Positions 55,304 through 64,000 of a stretch of 64,000 nt of DNA are shown here, piece after piece (position 1 is the stretch's first letter; the number at the start of each line of letters is the position of its first letter). Under the pieces are notes generated by a model that was not told where the DNA came from, did no database searches, and saw only the letters and a program-made list of their open reading frames with translations. Made by a program: the position numbers and the translations under genes. The DNA is from Pseudacidovorax sp. RU35E (GTDB taxonomy: Bacteria > Pseudomonadota > Gammaproteobacteria > Burkholderiales > Burkholderiaceae_C), in the NCBI RefSeq assembly GCF_900156165.1, contig NZ_FTMY01000003.1, positions 372,001 to 436,000 of the forward strand, given 5' to 3'.

Positions 55304-57172
55304 TCAGATCTCGATCTTGGAGCCCAGCTCCACCACCGCGTTGTTGGGCAGGCTCATGAAGTCGGCCACGCCGCTGGCGTTGTGGTGCATCTGCGCGAAG
55401 AGCTTTTCGCGCCATGGCGCCATGCCGCTGCCGAGCGTCGGGATCACCGTATCGCGCGAGATGAAGTAGCTGGTGGTCATGCGCTCCAGCTGGCAGCCGC
55501 GCAGCCTGGCCTGCTCCAGCGCGCGGGGGAGGTCGATGTCGTTCTTGAAGCCGTAGTGGATGGTGATCTGCCAGCAGTGATGGCCCAGAGGCTCCATCTC
55601 CACCCGCCGCTCCATCGGGATCCAGGGCACCTCATGGTTGCGCACCGTGACGAACAGGTTCTGCTCGTGCAGCACCTTGTTGTGCTTGAGGTTGTGCAGC
55701 AGCGCGGTCGGCACCACGCCCGCCTCGGACGTCAGGAACACCGCCGTGCCCTCCACCCGCGCCGGCGGGCTGACGAACACCGCCTCAAGGAAGCTGCGCA
55801 GGTCGATGGCATCGGCGCGCTGGGCATCGGCCATGAGGCTGCGTCCGCGCTTCCAGGTGATCATCAGCGTGAACACGCCGATGCCGATCATGACCGTGAA
55901 CCAGCCGCCTTGCGGCAGCTTGAGCAGGTTGGAGGCGAAGAAAGCGAAGTCGATGACGAAGAAGATGGCCGTCGCGCCGATGCACAGCAGCAGCGGCAGC
56001 TTCCAGGCATAGCGGATCACGAAGAAGGTGAGCATCGTCGTGATCAGCATGTCGGTGGTCACGGCGATGCCGTAGGCCGCCGCCAGGTTGCTGGAGCTGC
56101 GGAACATCACCACCGCCAGCACGATGGCCACGAACAGCGACCAGTTGATGAAGGGGATGTAGATCTGTCCCGCGGAGCGCGCGCTCGTGTGCTCGATCCG
56201 CAGCCGCGGCAGGTAGCCCAGCTGGATCACCTGCCGCGTGACGCTGAAGGCGCCGGTGAGCATGGCCTGCGAGGCGATCACCGTGGCAGCCGTCGCCAGC
56301 AGCACGACGGGCACCACGGCCCAGTCGGGCGCCATCAGGAAGAAGGGGTTCTTCACGGCCGCCGGGTTGCCCAGCAGCAATGCGCCCTGGCCGAAGTAGT
56401 TCAGTACCAGGGCCGGCATCACGACCGAGAACCAAGCGATGCGGATCGGCCCCTTGCCGAAGTGGCCCATGTCGGCGTACAGCGCCTCGGCGCCGGTCAC
56501 GCACAGCACCGTGGCGCCCAGGATGATGAAGCTGGTGCCGGGGTTGTCCCAGATGAATCGCAGCATGTAGTGCGGGCTCACGGCCTTGAGGATCTCAGGG
56601 TGCGTCAGGATCTGCGCCACGCCCAGCAGCGCCAGCACGCCGAACCATGTGAGGGTGATGGGGCCGAAGAAACGGCCGATGCCGGCGGTGCCGCGCTTTT
56701 GCACCACGAACAGGCAGAACAGCACCACCAGCGTGATCGGGATGACATAGCCGGTGAAGTGGGGCGACACCACCTCCAGGCCCTCGACCGCCGACAGCAC
56801 GGAGATGGCCGGCGTGATCACGCCGTCGCCGTAGAACAGGGCGGTGCCGAAGATGCCCAGCGCCAGCATGCCGTTGCGCAGGCGCGGCTTGTCGGCCACC
56901 GCCCGCGAGGCCAGGGCCAGCATGGCCACCAGGCCGCCTTCGCCCTCGTTGTCGGCCCGCAGCACCAGCACCACGTACTTCAGCGAAACGATGATCGTCA
57001 TCGTCCAGAAGATCATCGAGAGCATGCCGTACACGTTCTCGATGGTGAATGGCACGTGGCCGTGGCCGAAGATTTCCTTGATGGCGTACAGCACGCTGGT
57101 GCCGATGTCGCCATAGACGATGCCGATGGCGCCGAGCACGAGGGCCGGCATGGAGGACTTGGAGGCAGACAC
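55304..57172 (-). CDS. kup: potassium uptake protein Kup
   Basis: A 622-residue K+/H+ symporter with about twelve membrane helices in residues 8-435. Signatures are [26 protein letters not shown] at the start, then [20 protein letters not shown] and [22 protein letters not shown] cytoplasmic C-terminal domain follows ([10 protein letters not shown]...). I use the GTG at 57172 ([17 protein letters not shown]), matching the family N-terminus and length; no strong ribosome site is seen. The upstream ATG at 57304 would add an unconserved 44-residue tail. Confidence 0.93.
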   Translation of the reverse strand: MSASKSSMPALVLGAIGIVYGDIGTSVLYAIKEIFGHGHVPFTIENVYGMLSMIFWTMTIIVSLKYVVLVLRADNEGEGGLVAMLALASRAVADKPRLRNGMLALGIFGTALFYGDGVITPAISVLSAVEGLEVVSPHFTGYVIPITLVVLFCLFVVQKRGTAGIGRFFGPITLTWFGVLALLGVAQILTHPEILKAVSPHYMLRFIWDNPGTSFIILGATVLCVTGAEALYADMGHFGKGPIRIAWFSVVMPALVLNYFGQGALLLGNPAAVKNPFFLMAPDWAVVPVVLLATAATVIASQAMLTGAFSVTRQVIQLGYLPRLRIEHTSARSAGQIYIPFINWSLFVAIVLAVVMFRSSSNLAAAYGIAVTTDMLITTMLTFFVIRYAWKLPLLLCIGATAIFFVIDFAFFASNLLKLPQGGWFTVMIGIGVFTLMITWKRGRSLMADAQRADAIDLRSFLEAVFVSPPARVEGTAVFLTSEAGVVPTALLHNLKHNKVLHEQNLFVTVRNHEVPWIPMERRVEMEPLGHHCWQITIHYGFKNDIDLPRALEQARLRGCQLERMTTSYFISRDTVIPTLGSGMAPWREKLFAQMHHNASGVADFMSLPNNAVVELGSKIEI

Positions 57173-57297
57173 GAAGTGGCGAGGAAACGGGTGGGCCGCA
57201 CCTCGCCCCACCGGCGGCTCTTCGGCGCCGGGGAGCCAAGCTCCGCCCTCGGTTTTCCGTTGCTGTGGAAGTGTGGATTGTGCGCGCCGGCCGTGCC

Positions 57298-57322
57298 GCC
57301 GCAAGCCCGCGCGGGCTGCGGC
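57298..57322. terminator. GC-rich hairpin after gshA
   Basis: GCCGC plus AGCCCGC pairs with GCGGGCT plus GCGGC (57298-57322, one unpaired A), 15 bp beyond the gshA stop on the minus strand. There is no T tract, so it may be a Rho-assisted stop or a 3'-end stabiliser between gshA and kup. Confidence 0.4.
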
Positions 57323-57336
57323 CAGGCGGCGTCAGC

Positions 57337-58638
57337 TCACTCGTAGACCTCGGCCTCGGGGTTGGTGGCCTCGAGTTCGTAGGAGGCGGCCACCATGGCC
57401 AGGCGGCCGATCACGCCGTACATGTAGAAGCGGTTGGGCGCGCTGGCGCCCGGCTTGGCGCCCGGCTGGGGCAGGTGGCCGCTCTGCGAGAAGGCCAGCG
57501 GCACGAAGCTCGCGCCCGGCAGGGCCAGGCTCTCGTCCGGGCCGCGGTCGGGGTGGACGCGGTAGAAGCCGCCCACCACGTAGCGGTCCATCATGTAGAC
57601 CACCGGCTCGGCCATGCCGTCGTGCACCCGCTCGCGTGTGAGCACGCCTTCCTGCACGACCACGTCGGTCGGGCCCGCGTCGTCGGTGGTGGCGCCGGCC
57701 ATGGCCTTCTGGCGGGGCTTCTTGGTCAGCGCTTCGAGTTCCTTGACGTCGCGGATGGTCGAGATCGGCAGCGTGCTGGCGCCGTTCTCGCTTTTGACGA
57801 TGACGAAGGGCTTCTCGTTGATGCCGTATTCCTTGTACTTGCGGCGCACCTTGGTCAGCACCTGGTCGACCGCCGCCGTCAGGCCCTCGACCCCCCTGCC
57901 GCGGGCCAGGTCCACGCCCTCCGCGCGGCCGTAGATCGACTGGATCAGCCAAGGGTCGATGCCCAGCAGCTTGCCGAAGCGCTTGGAGACTTCCTCGTAG
58001 CTGTGGAAGTGGTTGCTCTTGCGGCGCACCGACCAACCGGCATGCAGCGGCGGCAGCAGGTACTGCTCGTGCAGGTCTTCCAGGATGCCGGGCGTGCCGG
58101 CGGCCAGGTCGGTGTTGAGCAGGATGGTGCAGGGGTCGAAGTTCTTCAGGCCGAGGCGGCGCTTGCTGCGCACCACCGGCTCCAGGCAGACGGTGCTGCC
58201 GTCGGGCAATTCCACCTTCTTGGGCGACTTGATGGCCGGATCGATGGAGCCGACGCGCACGTTCAGCCCGGCCATCTGGAAGATGCGCACCAGCTGGGCC
58301 ACGTTGGCCATGTACGAGGTGTTGCGGCCGCGGTTCTCCGGGATGACCAGCAGGTTGCGCGCTTCGGGGCAGATCTTCTCGATCGCGGCCTGGGCGGCCT
58401 GCACCGCCAGCGGCAGCATCTCGGTGGTCAGGTAGTTCCAGCCCCCAGGGAAGAAATTGGCGTCCACCGGCGCCAGCTTGAAGCCGGCGTTGCGCACGTC
58501 GACCGCGGTGTAGAACGGCGGGGTGTGCTCCATCCACTCGAGCCGGAACCAGCGCTCGATGGCGGGCATGCTGTCGAGGATGCGCTGCTCGAGTTCGTTG
58601 ATCGGGCCGGTCAGGGCGGTGACGAGATGCGGAACCAT
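57337..58638 (-). CDS. gshA: glutamate-cysteine ligase, proteobacterial ferrooxidans type
   Basis: A 433-residue enzyme of the non-E. coli gshA family found in beta- and some gammaproteobacteria. Recognisable segments are FFPGGWNYLTTEMLPLAVQAAQ, LLVIPENRGRNTSYMANVAQL and INEKPFVIVKSENGASTLPI. It joins Glu and Cys with ATP as the first step of glutathione synthesis. The ATG at 58638 fits relatives. A TACAAT box (complement of 58684-58689) may be its -10, but no -35 was found. gshB is not in the window. Confidence 0.9.
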   Translation of the reverse strand: MVPHLVTALTGPINELEQRILDSMPAIERWFRLEWMEHTPPFYTAVDVRNAGFKLAPVDANFFPGGWNYLTTEMLPLAVQAAQAAIEKICPEARNLLVIPENRGRNTSYMANVAQLVRIFQMAGLNVRVGSIDPAIKSPKKVELPDGSTVCLEPVVRSKRRLGLKNFDPCTILLNTDLAAGTPGILEDLHEQYLLPPLHAGWSVRRKSNHFHSYEEVSKRFGKLLGIDPWLIQSIYGRAEGVDLARGRGVEGLTAAVDQVLTKVRRKYKEYGINEKPFVIVKSENGASTLPISTIRDVKELEALTKKPRQKAMAGATTDDAGPTDVVVQEGVLTRERVHDGMAEPVVYMMDRYVVGGFYRVHPDRGPDESLALPGASFVPLAFSQSGHLPQPGAKPGASAPNRFYMYGVIGRLAMVAASYELEATNPEAEVYE

Positions 58639-58748
58639 GCGGCTGCCTTGTTATGCGGGTTTGCGGCCAGAGGCGGACCGGCGATTGTAGGCAGCCGGCC
58701 TGGCCGCCCCATGACAGCGCGGCGGCCGCTTTCTGGTACGCAGCCAGG

Positions 58749-60023
58749 CTACTGGCGGATCTCGCCCTGGCCCAGAACGATGTACTTGAGCGAGGTCAGT
58801 CCCTCGATGCCGACCGGGCCGCGGGCATGGAACTTGTCGGTGCTGATGCCGATTTCGGCGCCCAGTCCGTACTCGAAACCATCCGCGAAGCGTGTGCTCG
58901 CATTCACCATCACGCTCGCCGAATCGACTTCGCGCAGGAAACGCTGCGCATGGCTGTGGTCGTTGGTGACGATGGCGTCGGTGTGGTGGCTGGAATAGCG
59001 GTTGATGTGGTCGATGGCTTCGTCGACGCCGTCCACCAGCTTGATGCTGATGATCGGTGCCAGGTATTCCTCGGACCAGTCCTGTTCGGTGGCGGCCACC
59101 ACGCGGGGTTGGCCGGCCAGCAGGGCAGCCGCCTCGGCGTCGCAGCGCATCTCCACGCCCTTGGCGGCGAACACGGCGCCGATGCGCGGCAGGAAGGCCG
59201 GTGCGATGGCGCGGGCGACCAGCAGGCCTTCGGTGGCGTTGCAGGGGCTGTACTTCTGCGTCTTGGCGTTGTCGACCAGGGTGACGGCCATGTCGAGATC
59301 GGCGCTGGCATCGACGAAGGTGTGGCAGTTGCCATCCAGGTGCTTGATGACCGGCACCTTCGCCTCGCGGCTGATGCGCTCGATCAGGCCCTTGCCGCCG
59401 CGGGGAATGATCACGTCCACGTACTCGGGCATGGCCACCAGGCGGCCGACGGCCTCGCGGTCGGTGGTGGGCACCAGCTGCACGGCGTCCTCGGGCAGGC
59501 CGGCGTCCAGCAGGGCGGCGCGCACCAGGGCGGCGAGCGCCTTGTTGGAATCGATGGCCTCGGAGCCGCCGCGCAGGATGGCGGCATTGCCGCTCTTGAT
59601 GGCCAGGCTGGCGGCCTCGATGGTCACGTTGGGCCGGCTCTCGTAGATCATGCCGAACACCCCGATGGGCACCCGCATCTGGCCCACGCGGATGCCGCTG
59701 GGCTGCTGCTTCATGCCGATGATCTCGCCGATCGCGTCGGGCATGGCCGCCAGCTGCTCGCAGCCTTCGGCGCAGGTGGCGATGACCTTGGGCGTGAGCT
59801 TGAGGCGGTCCACCATCGGCTCGGCCAGACCGGCGGCGCGGGCGCGCTCCAGGTCGCGGGCGTTGTGCTCGGCCAATGGCTCCACGCTCGCCCGCAGCCG
59901 TTCGGCCAGGCTGCGCAGCGCGTGCGCCTTGGCTGCGGCGCTGGCTTTGGCCATCTGCGCCGACGCCGCGCGCGCCTGGGCGCCCAGCGTGTTCATCAGT
60001 TCGAGGGTGGAGATCGCGTTCAT
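58749..60023 (-). CDS. proA: gamma-glutamyl phosphate reductase
   Basis: A 424-residue aldehyde-dehydrogenase-fold enzyme of proline synthesis. The catalytic Cys is in [16 protein letters not shown], the NADPH site in [14 protein letters not shown] and the family block in [28 protein letters not shown]. It reduces glutamyl-5-phosphate to the semialdehyde. It lies on the same strand as gshA, separated by 110 bp, and 22 bp downstream of the molybdenum-hydroxylase gene. The partner kinase proB is not adjacent. Confidence 0.95.
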   Translation of the reverse strand: MNAISTLELMNTLGAQARAASAQMAKASAAAKAHALRSLAERLRASVEPLAEHNARDLERARAAGLAEPMVDRLKLTPKVIATCAEGCEQLAAMPDAIGEIIGMKQQPSGIRVGQMRVPIGVFGMIYESRPNVTIEAASLAIKSGNAAILRGGSEAIDSNKALAALVRAALLDAGLPEDAVQLVPTTDREAVGRLVAMPEYVDVIIPRGGKGLIERISREAKVPVIKHLDGNCHTFVDASADLDMAVTLVDNAKTQKYSPCNATEGLLVARAIAPAFLPRIGAVFAAKGVEMRCDAEAAALLAGQPRVVAATEQDWSEEYLAPIISIKLVDGVDEAIDHINRYSSHHTDAIVTNDHSHAQRFLREVDSASVMVNASTRFADGFEYGLGAEIGISTDKFHARGPVGIEGLTSLKYIVLGQGEIRQ

Positions 60024-60045
60024 GGACGCGATTTTCTCACCGGGC

Positions 60046-62394
60046 TCAGTCCGCCTGCTGCAGCAGCGACCAGACCCGCACCGGCGTCAGCGGCATCTGC
60101 AGCCGTGCTGCCAGCGAGCCACGTCCGTTGCGCGCCAGGGCGTCGGCCACCGCATTGACCACCGCCGGCGTAGCGCCGATGGTGCCCAGCTCGCCCACCC
60201 CCTTCACGCCAAGCGGGTTGTTCTTGCAGGGCACCGATTCGTCCATCTCGGTGCGGAAGTGCGGCGCCGTGCCCGCCACCGGCAGGGCGTAGTCCATCAG
60301 GCTGCCCGTCACCAGCTGGCCGGTGGCCCCGTCGTAGACCACCTGCTCCAGCAGCGCCTGGCCGATGCCCTGCACCGCGCCGCCGTCGAGCTGGCCGCGC
60401 ACGATCATCGGGTTGACCACGCGGCCGACGTCGTTGACCGAGGCATAGGCGACCACTTCCACGTCGCCGGTCTGCGGATCGACTTCGACCTCGCAGACAT
60501 GGCAGCCGTTCGGCCAGGTGGGACCGTCCACCTTGCTGGTGGAGTCCACGAAGATCCGGCCCTCCGCCTGCCGCCCGGCCAGTTCGAACAGGCCGATGCC
60601 CAGGTCGGTGCCGCGCACGGTGAAGCGGCCCTGGCCGTAGTCGATGTCGGCGGCCGCGGCCTCCAGCGCCTCGGCCGCCAGCTCGCGACCGCGCGACAGC
60701 GTGCGGTCGGCGCCGGTGCGCATGGCCGAACCGCCGGTGAACAGCGAGCGCGAACCGGCGCTGCCGAAGCCATTGCCGCGGTCGGTGTCGCCCAGCACCA
60801 CGCGCACCTGCTCGATGGGGACACCGAAGGCGTCCACCACCAGTTGCGCCAGCGTGGTCGCGATGCCCTGGCCCATGGCGTTGACGGCCGAATAGACCTC
60901 GATCACGCCGTCGGCCTGCACGTCGACCGTCACGCGTTCCTCGAAGACGTTGCCGCCCGTCCATTCGAGGAAGGTGGCAATCCCCAGCCCGCGCCACAGG
61001 CCGCGCGCGGCCGATTCTGCGGCGCGGGCGTCGAAGCCGTCCCAGTCGGCGAAGGCCAGGCCCCGGTCCATCATGTGCTCGAAGGCGCCGGTGTCGTAGG
61101 TCTGCCGCATCGGGTTGGTGTAGGGCATCTGCTCCGGGCGGATGAAGTTGCGCCGGCGCAGGGCCACGCGGTCGATGCCCGTCTGCCGCGCGGCCTCATC
61201 CATCAGCCGCTCGATCAGGAAGATGGCCTCCGGGCGGCCGGCACCGCGGTAGGCACCCGTGGGCGACTGGTTGGTCATCACCGCGCGGAAGTGGAAGTCG
61301 ATGACCGGGATGTCGTAGACGCTCGTCTGCACCCAGGGGCCGATCAGCAGCTGGATGGCCACGCCGGTGCCCGTCGGGTAGGCGCCCACGTTGGCATCGC
61401 TGTGCACGCGCAGGCCCAGCACGCGGCCATTGGCGTCCAGCGCCATGGCGGCGCGGGCGCGCACGTCGCGGCCGTGGGTGGTGGTGAGGAATTCCTCGGA
61501 GCGCTCGCCGGTCCACTTGACGCTGCGGCCCAGGGCCTTGGCGGCGAAGGCCACCACGGCGTCCTCGGGGTAGAGGCCGGTCTTCATGCCGAAGCCGCCG
61601 CCCACGTCGCTGACGCGCACGCGGATCTGCTCGGCCGGCAGGCCGAGCACCGTCGCCAGCGTGCCGCGCACGCCGGTGGGCATCTGGGTGCTCATCTGCA
61701 GGCTGAGCCGGCCGTCCTGGGCGTCCATCTCGGCCAGCACGGCGCGCGGCTCCAGCGTGACGGCGGCGACGCGCTGGTTGTCGACGGTGAGTTCGACGAC
61801 GTGCGCGGCCTGGGCGAAGGCGCGGGCCGTGGCCTCGGCATCGCCGTGGCGCATCTCGGCGCTGATGTTGTCGGGGGCCGCCTCACACAGGGCCGGCGCG
61901 CCCTCGGCCAGCGCCGCGTCGAGGGTGGGAATGGCCGGCAGGTCTTCGTAGTCGACCCACACGGCCTCGGCCGCGTCCTTGGCGGCCTGGAGCGAAGTGG
62001 CGACCACGGCCACCACCGCCTCTCCGACGAAGCGCACCACCTCGTGCGCCAGCGGCAGCCGCGCCGCGGTCACGCCGGGCGAGCCGTCGGCGCGCACGAA
62101 GCCGGCCACGCCGGGGATGGGCTGGACGCCCTGGGCGACCAGGTCCGCGCCGGTGTAGACGGCCAGCACACCGGGCAGTGCACGCGCAGCGTCGGCATCG
62201 ATGCTGCGGATGCGCGCGTGCGGATGCGGCGAGCGCTGGAAGGCCAGCGCGGCGCAGTCCTGCAGGCGGATGTCGTCGGTGTAACGGCCGCGGCCTGCGA
62301 GCAGGGCTTCATCTTCCAGTCGGCGCACGGCCTGGCCGCTGCCGAAGCGGCCAGCAGAGGGGGTCGAGGCGGCGGAATGCACTTTGTCCAGCAT
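60046..62394 (-). CDS. molybdenum hydroxylase large subunit, CoxL form II / aldehyde oxidase type
   Basis: A 782-residue molybdopterin-binding subunit of the xanthine dehydrogenase/CO dehydrogenase superfamily. It has the N-terminal hammerhead domain (about residues 25-140), [14 protein letters not shown], the active-site loop [10 protein letters not shown] near residue 380 and the catalytic Glu in [12 protein letters not shown]. The loop is form II (AYRGAGR) and lacks the Cys of true CO dehydrogenase. The Fe-S and FAD subunit genes are absent: fadD lies upstream and proA downstream. The ATG at 62394 has GGAG upstream. It may hydroxylate an aldehyde or N-heterocycle. Confidence 0.87.
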   Translation of the reverse strand: MLDKVHSAASTPSAGRFGSGQAVRRLEDEALLAGRGRYTDDIRLQDCAALAFQRSPHPHARIRSIDADAARALPGVLAVYTGADLVAQGVQPIPGVAGFVRADGSPGVTAARLPLAHEVVRFVGEAVVAVVATSLQAAKDAAEAVWVDYEDLPAIPTLDAALAEGAPALCEAAPDNISAEMRHGDAEATARAFAQAAHVVELTVDNQRVAAVTLEPRAVLAEMDAQDGRLSLQMSTQMPTGVRGTLATVLGLPAEQIRVRVSDVGGGFGMKTGLYPEDAVVAFAAKALGRSVKWTGERSEEFLTTTHGRDVRARAAMALDANGRVLGLRVHSDANVGAYPTGTGVAIQLLIGPWVQTSVYDIPVIDFHFRAVMTNQSPTGAYRGAGRPEAIFLIERLMDEAARQTGIDRVALRRRNFIRPEQMPYTNPMRQTYDTGAFEHMMDRGLAFADWDGFDARAAESAARGLWRGLGIATFLEWTGGNVFEERVTVDVQADGVIEVYSAVNAMGQGIATTLAQLVVDAFGVPIEQVRVVLGDTDRGNGFGSAGSRSLFTGGSAMRTGADRTLSRGRELAAEALEAAAADIDYGQGRFTVRGTDLGIGLFELAGRQAEGRIFVDSTSKVDGPTWPNGCHVCEVEVDPQTGDVEVVAYASVNDVGRVVNPMIVRGQLDGGAVQGIGQALLEQVVYDGATGQLVTGSLMDYALPVAGTAPHFRTEMDESVPCKNNPLGVKGVGELGTIGATPAVVNAVADALARNGRGSLAARLQMPLTPVRVWSLLQQAD

Positions 62395-62471
62395 GGGGAT
62401 CTCCGTGGAGGAAATGGTCTTGCACGTACCGCCGCCCTTGTACCCGTTTGGCAGCGAGCCTGCTCGCAGCA

Positions 62472-62515
62472 CCGGCCGACGGGCGGCCGGGCAGCACCGG
62501 CGCCAGTCCGGCGCC
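62472..62515. repeat. two tandem GC-rich hairpins after fadD
   Basis: CCGGCCG/CGGCCGG (62472-62478, 62484-62490) and GGCGCC/GGCGCC (62499-62504, 62510-62515) are two perfect stem-loops in the 146-bp gap between fadD and the molybdenum-hydroxylase gene, both on the minus strand. There is no T tract. They may protect the fadD mRNA end or act with Rho. Confidence 0.35.
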
Positions 62516-62540
62516 GCGCCGCCCTTTTCAGGGTGTCGGC

Positions 62541-64000
62541 CTACTTGCGCGCGTCGCGCAGTTCGCGCCGCAGGATCTTGCCCACGGGCGTCTTGGGCAG
62601 GTCGGTGCGGAACTCGATGATCTTGGGTCGCTTGTAGCCGGTCAGGTTGTCGTGGCAGAAGCTGCGCACCTGCTCCTCGGTGAGCGCCGGATCCTTCTTG
62701 ACGATCACCAGCTTGACGGCCTCGCCGGTCTTGTCGTCGGGCACGCCGACCACCGCGCACTCGAGCACGCCGGGCAGCGTGGCCACCACGTCCTCGACCT
62801 CGTTGGGGTACACGTTGAAGCCGCTGACCAGCACCATGTCCTTCTTGCGGTCCACGATCTTGGTGTAGCCGCGCTCGTCCATCACGCCCAGGTCGCCGGT
62901 CTTGAACCAGCCGTCCGCGGTCATGACCTTGGCCGTCTCGTCCGGGCGCTGCCAGTAGCCGGCCATCACCTGCGGGCCGCGCAGCGCGATCTCGCCCACC
63001 TGGCCCAGCGGCACCGGCTGGCCGGCGTCGTCCAGCAGCGTGATGTCGGTGCTGGGCAGCGGCACGCCGATGGTGCCGCTGTATTCCTGGCTGGTGGTCG
63101 GGTTGCAGGTGGCCGAGGGCGAGGTCTCGGACAGGCCGTAGCCCTCGCAGATCGGGCAGCCGGTCTTGTCCAGCCACAGCTTGGCGACGGCACTTTGCAC
63201 TGCCATGCCGCCACCCACCGAGATCTTGAGATGGCTCCAGTCGACGGTGTTGAAGTCCGGATGGTTGGCCAGGCCGTTGAAGAGCGTGTTGACTGCCGGG
63301 AAGCTGTGGATGCGGTGCTTGGAGAGATCCTTGAGCGTGGCTGCCAGGTCGCGCGGATTGGGGATGAGGATCAGCAGGCCGCCCGTGCGCATCGACAGCA
63401 TCATGCCGACGGTGAAGGCGAAGATGTGATAAAGCGGCAGCGCGCACACGGTGGTGGGCTGCTCGCCCTGCGGCACGCGCTGCATCACCGGGCTGTTCCA
63501 GGCCTCGGACTGCAGCACGTTGGCGATCACGTTGCGGTGCAGGAGCACCGCGCCCTTGCTCACGCCGGTGGTGCCGCCGGTGTACTGCAGCACCGCCACG
63601 TCGTCGCCGCCGATGGCCGGCGCCTGCAGGCCGCGGCGGCGACCCTGCGACAGCGCGTCGTTGAAGCGCACGGCGCCCGGCAGGCTGAAGGCCGGCACCA
63701 GCTTCTTCACGTTGCGCACCACGTAGTTGACGATGGCGCCCTTGAGCAGGCCCAGCCGATCGCCCATGGAGGCCAGCACCACATGCTTGACCATCGAATT
63801 CGCGATGCACTTTTGCAGCGTATTCGCGAAGTTCTCCATGATCACGATGGCCTTGGCGCCACTGTCCTTGAGCTGGTGCTCCAGTTCGCGCGCCGTGTAC
63901 AGCGGATTCACGTTCACCAGGATCAGGCCCGCGCGCAGGATGGCCGCCACGGCGATGGGGTACTGCGGGCAGTTGGGCATCATCACCGCGACGCGGTCGC
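62541..64000 (-). CDS. fadD: long-chain fatty-acid-CoA ligase FadD (5' end outside window)
   Basis: About 486 codons of an ANL-superfamily acyl-CoA synthetase; the first ~70 residues are beyond the window end. The reading frame stays open to base 64000 (…DRVAVMMPNCPQYPIAVAAILRAG). Motifs are the P-loop YTGGTTGVSKGA, the A5 segment EGYGLSETSP, the A7/A8 hinge GWFKTGDLGVMDERGYTKIVDRKKDMVLVSGFNVYPNEVED and the catalytic Lys in TPVGKILRRELR. It activates fatty acids to CoA esters through an acyl-adenylate at the inner membrane. Confidence 0.93.
   Translation of the reverse strand, partial: DRVAVMMPNCPQYPIAVAAILRAGLILVNVNPLYTARELEHQLKDSGAKAIVIMENFANTLQKCIANSMVKHVVLASMGDRLGLLKGAIVNYVVRNVKKLVPAFSLPGAVRFNDALSQGRRRGLQAPAIGGDDVAVLQYTGGTTGVSKGAVLLHRNVIANVLQSEAWNSPVMQRVPQGEQPTTVCALPLYHIFAFTVGMMLSMRTGGLLILIPNPRDLAATLKDLSKHRIHSFPAVNTLFNGLANHPDFNTVDWSHLKISVGGGMAVQSAVAKLWLDKTGCPICEGYGLSETSPSATCNPTTSQEYSGTIGVPLPSTDITLLDDAGQPVPLGQVGEIALRGPQVMAGYWQRPDETAKVMTADGWFKTGDLGVMDERGYTKIVDRKKDMVLVSGFNVYPNEVEDVVATLPGVLECAVVGVPDDKTGEAVKLVIVKKDPALTEEQVRSFCHDNLTGYKRPKIIEFRTDLPKTPVGKILRRELRDARK

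Noticed and set aside
60046-63810. A 1254-codon frame that seems to join fadD and the molybdenum hydroxylase
   Set aside because: The N-terminal part is a shadow of fadD in another frame; the ATG at 62394 with GGAG and the family start define the real gene. No fusion.

Overview
The window is GC-rich, densely coded DNA from a betaproteobacterium, most likely a Comamonadaceae/Burkholderiales member. Reasons: the gatCAB - mreBCD - mrdA and xthA/pyrE neighbourhood at the right end, an orphan Bug-type (TctC) receptor, the ferrooxidans-type gshA, and an intergenic hairpin repeat of a kind I associate with this family. No rRNA, tRNA, CRISPR array, transposase or phage gene was seen.

Layout. (1) 1-7969: an esterase cut by the window edge, a glyoxalase-II-like hydrolase and a hotdog thioesterase. 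Then comes a small oxygenase cluster (FAH-family hydrolase, IclR regulator, flavin monooxygenase, VOC/extradiol-type protein) that diverges from a Bug receptor and a quinone-oxidoreductase-like gene. The two sides share overlapping back-to-back promoters. (2) 8064-22379: about 14 kb of co-directional genes for ureide/amide nitrogen scavenging. They are allophanate hydrolase AtzF, an NMT1-type ABC importer, AtzG/AtzE, a BMP-type ABC importer, formamidase, a BiuH-like biuret hydrolase with a paralogue, and a GntR regulator. A near-ideal sigma-54 promoter lies just upstream of atzF. (3) 22446-29017: thiolase, aldo/keto reductase, SDR, a GlxA-type regulator, a zinc alcohol dehydrogenase, an unknown membrane protein and a hemerythrin. 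(4) 28.9-42.7 kb: overlapping LysR and XRE regulators, divergent from an approximately 11.8 kb gene string. That string holds an alpha/beta hydrolase, an orphan amino-acid-type receptor, a third isochorismatase-fold hydrolase, an SDR, a dihydroorotase/hydantoinase-type cyclic amidohydrolase, an AtzD-type ring-opening hydrolase, an NMT1-type ABC importer with two paralogous receptors, an ATZ/TRZ amidohydrolase and a DUF3830 protein. (5) 42703-64000: core genes (HDOD protein, xthA, pyrE, gatBAC, mreBCD, mrdA, TSUP permease, kup, gshA, proA), then an orphan molybdenum-hydroxylase large subunit and fadD, which is cut by the window end.

How the genes may work together. AtzD opens cyanuric acid (or a related cyclic imide) to carboxybiuret/biuret. 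BiuH converts biuret to allophanate, AtzE/AtzG acts on carboxybiuret, and AtzF hydrolyses the last ureide to ammonia and CO2. All of these enzymes are present, split between two operons, with three ABC import systems and local regulators. Upstream ring-processing enzymes (ATZ/TRZ amidohydrolase, cyclic amidohydrolase, SDR) suggest that a larger triazine, pyrimidine or hydantoin-like substrate feeds the route. The family calls are firm; the exact substrates are inference.
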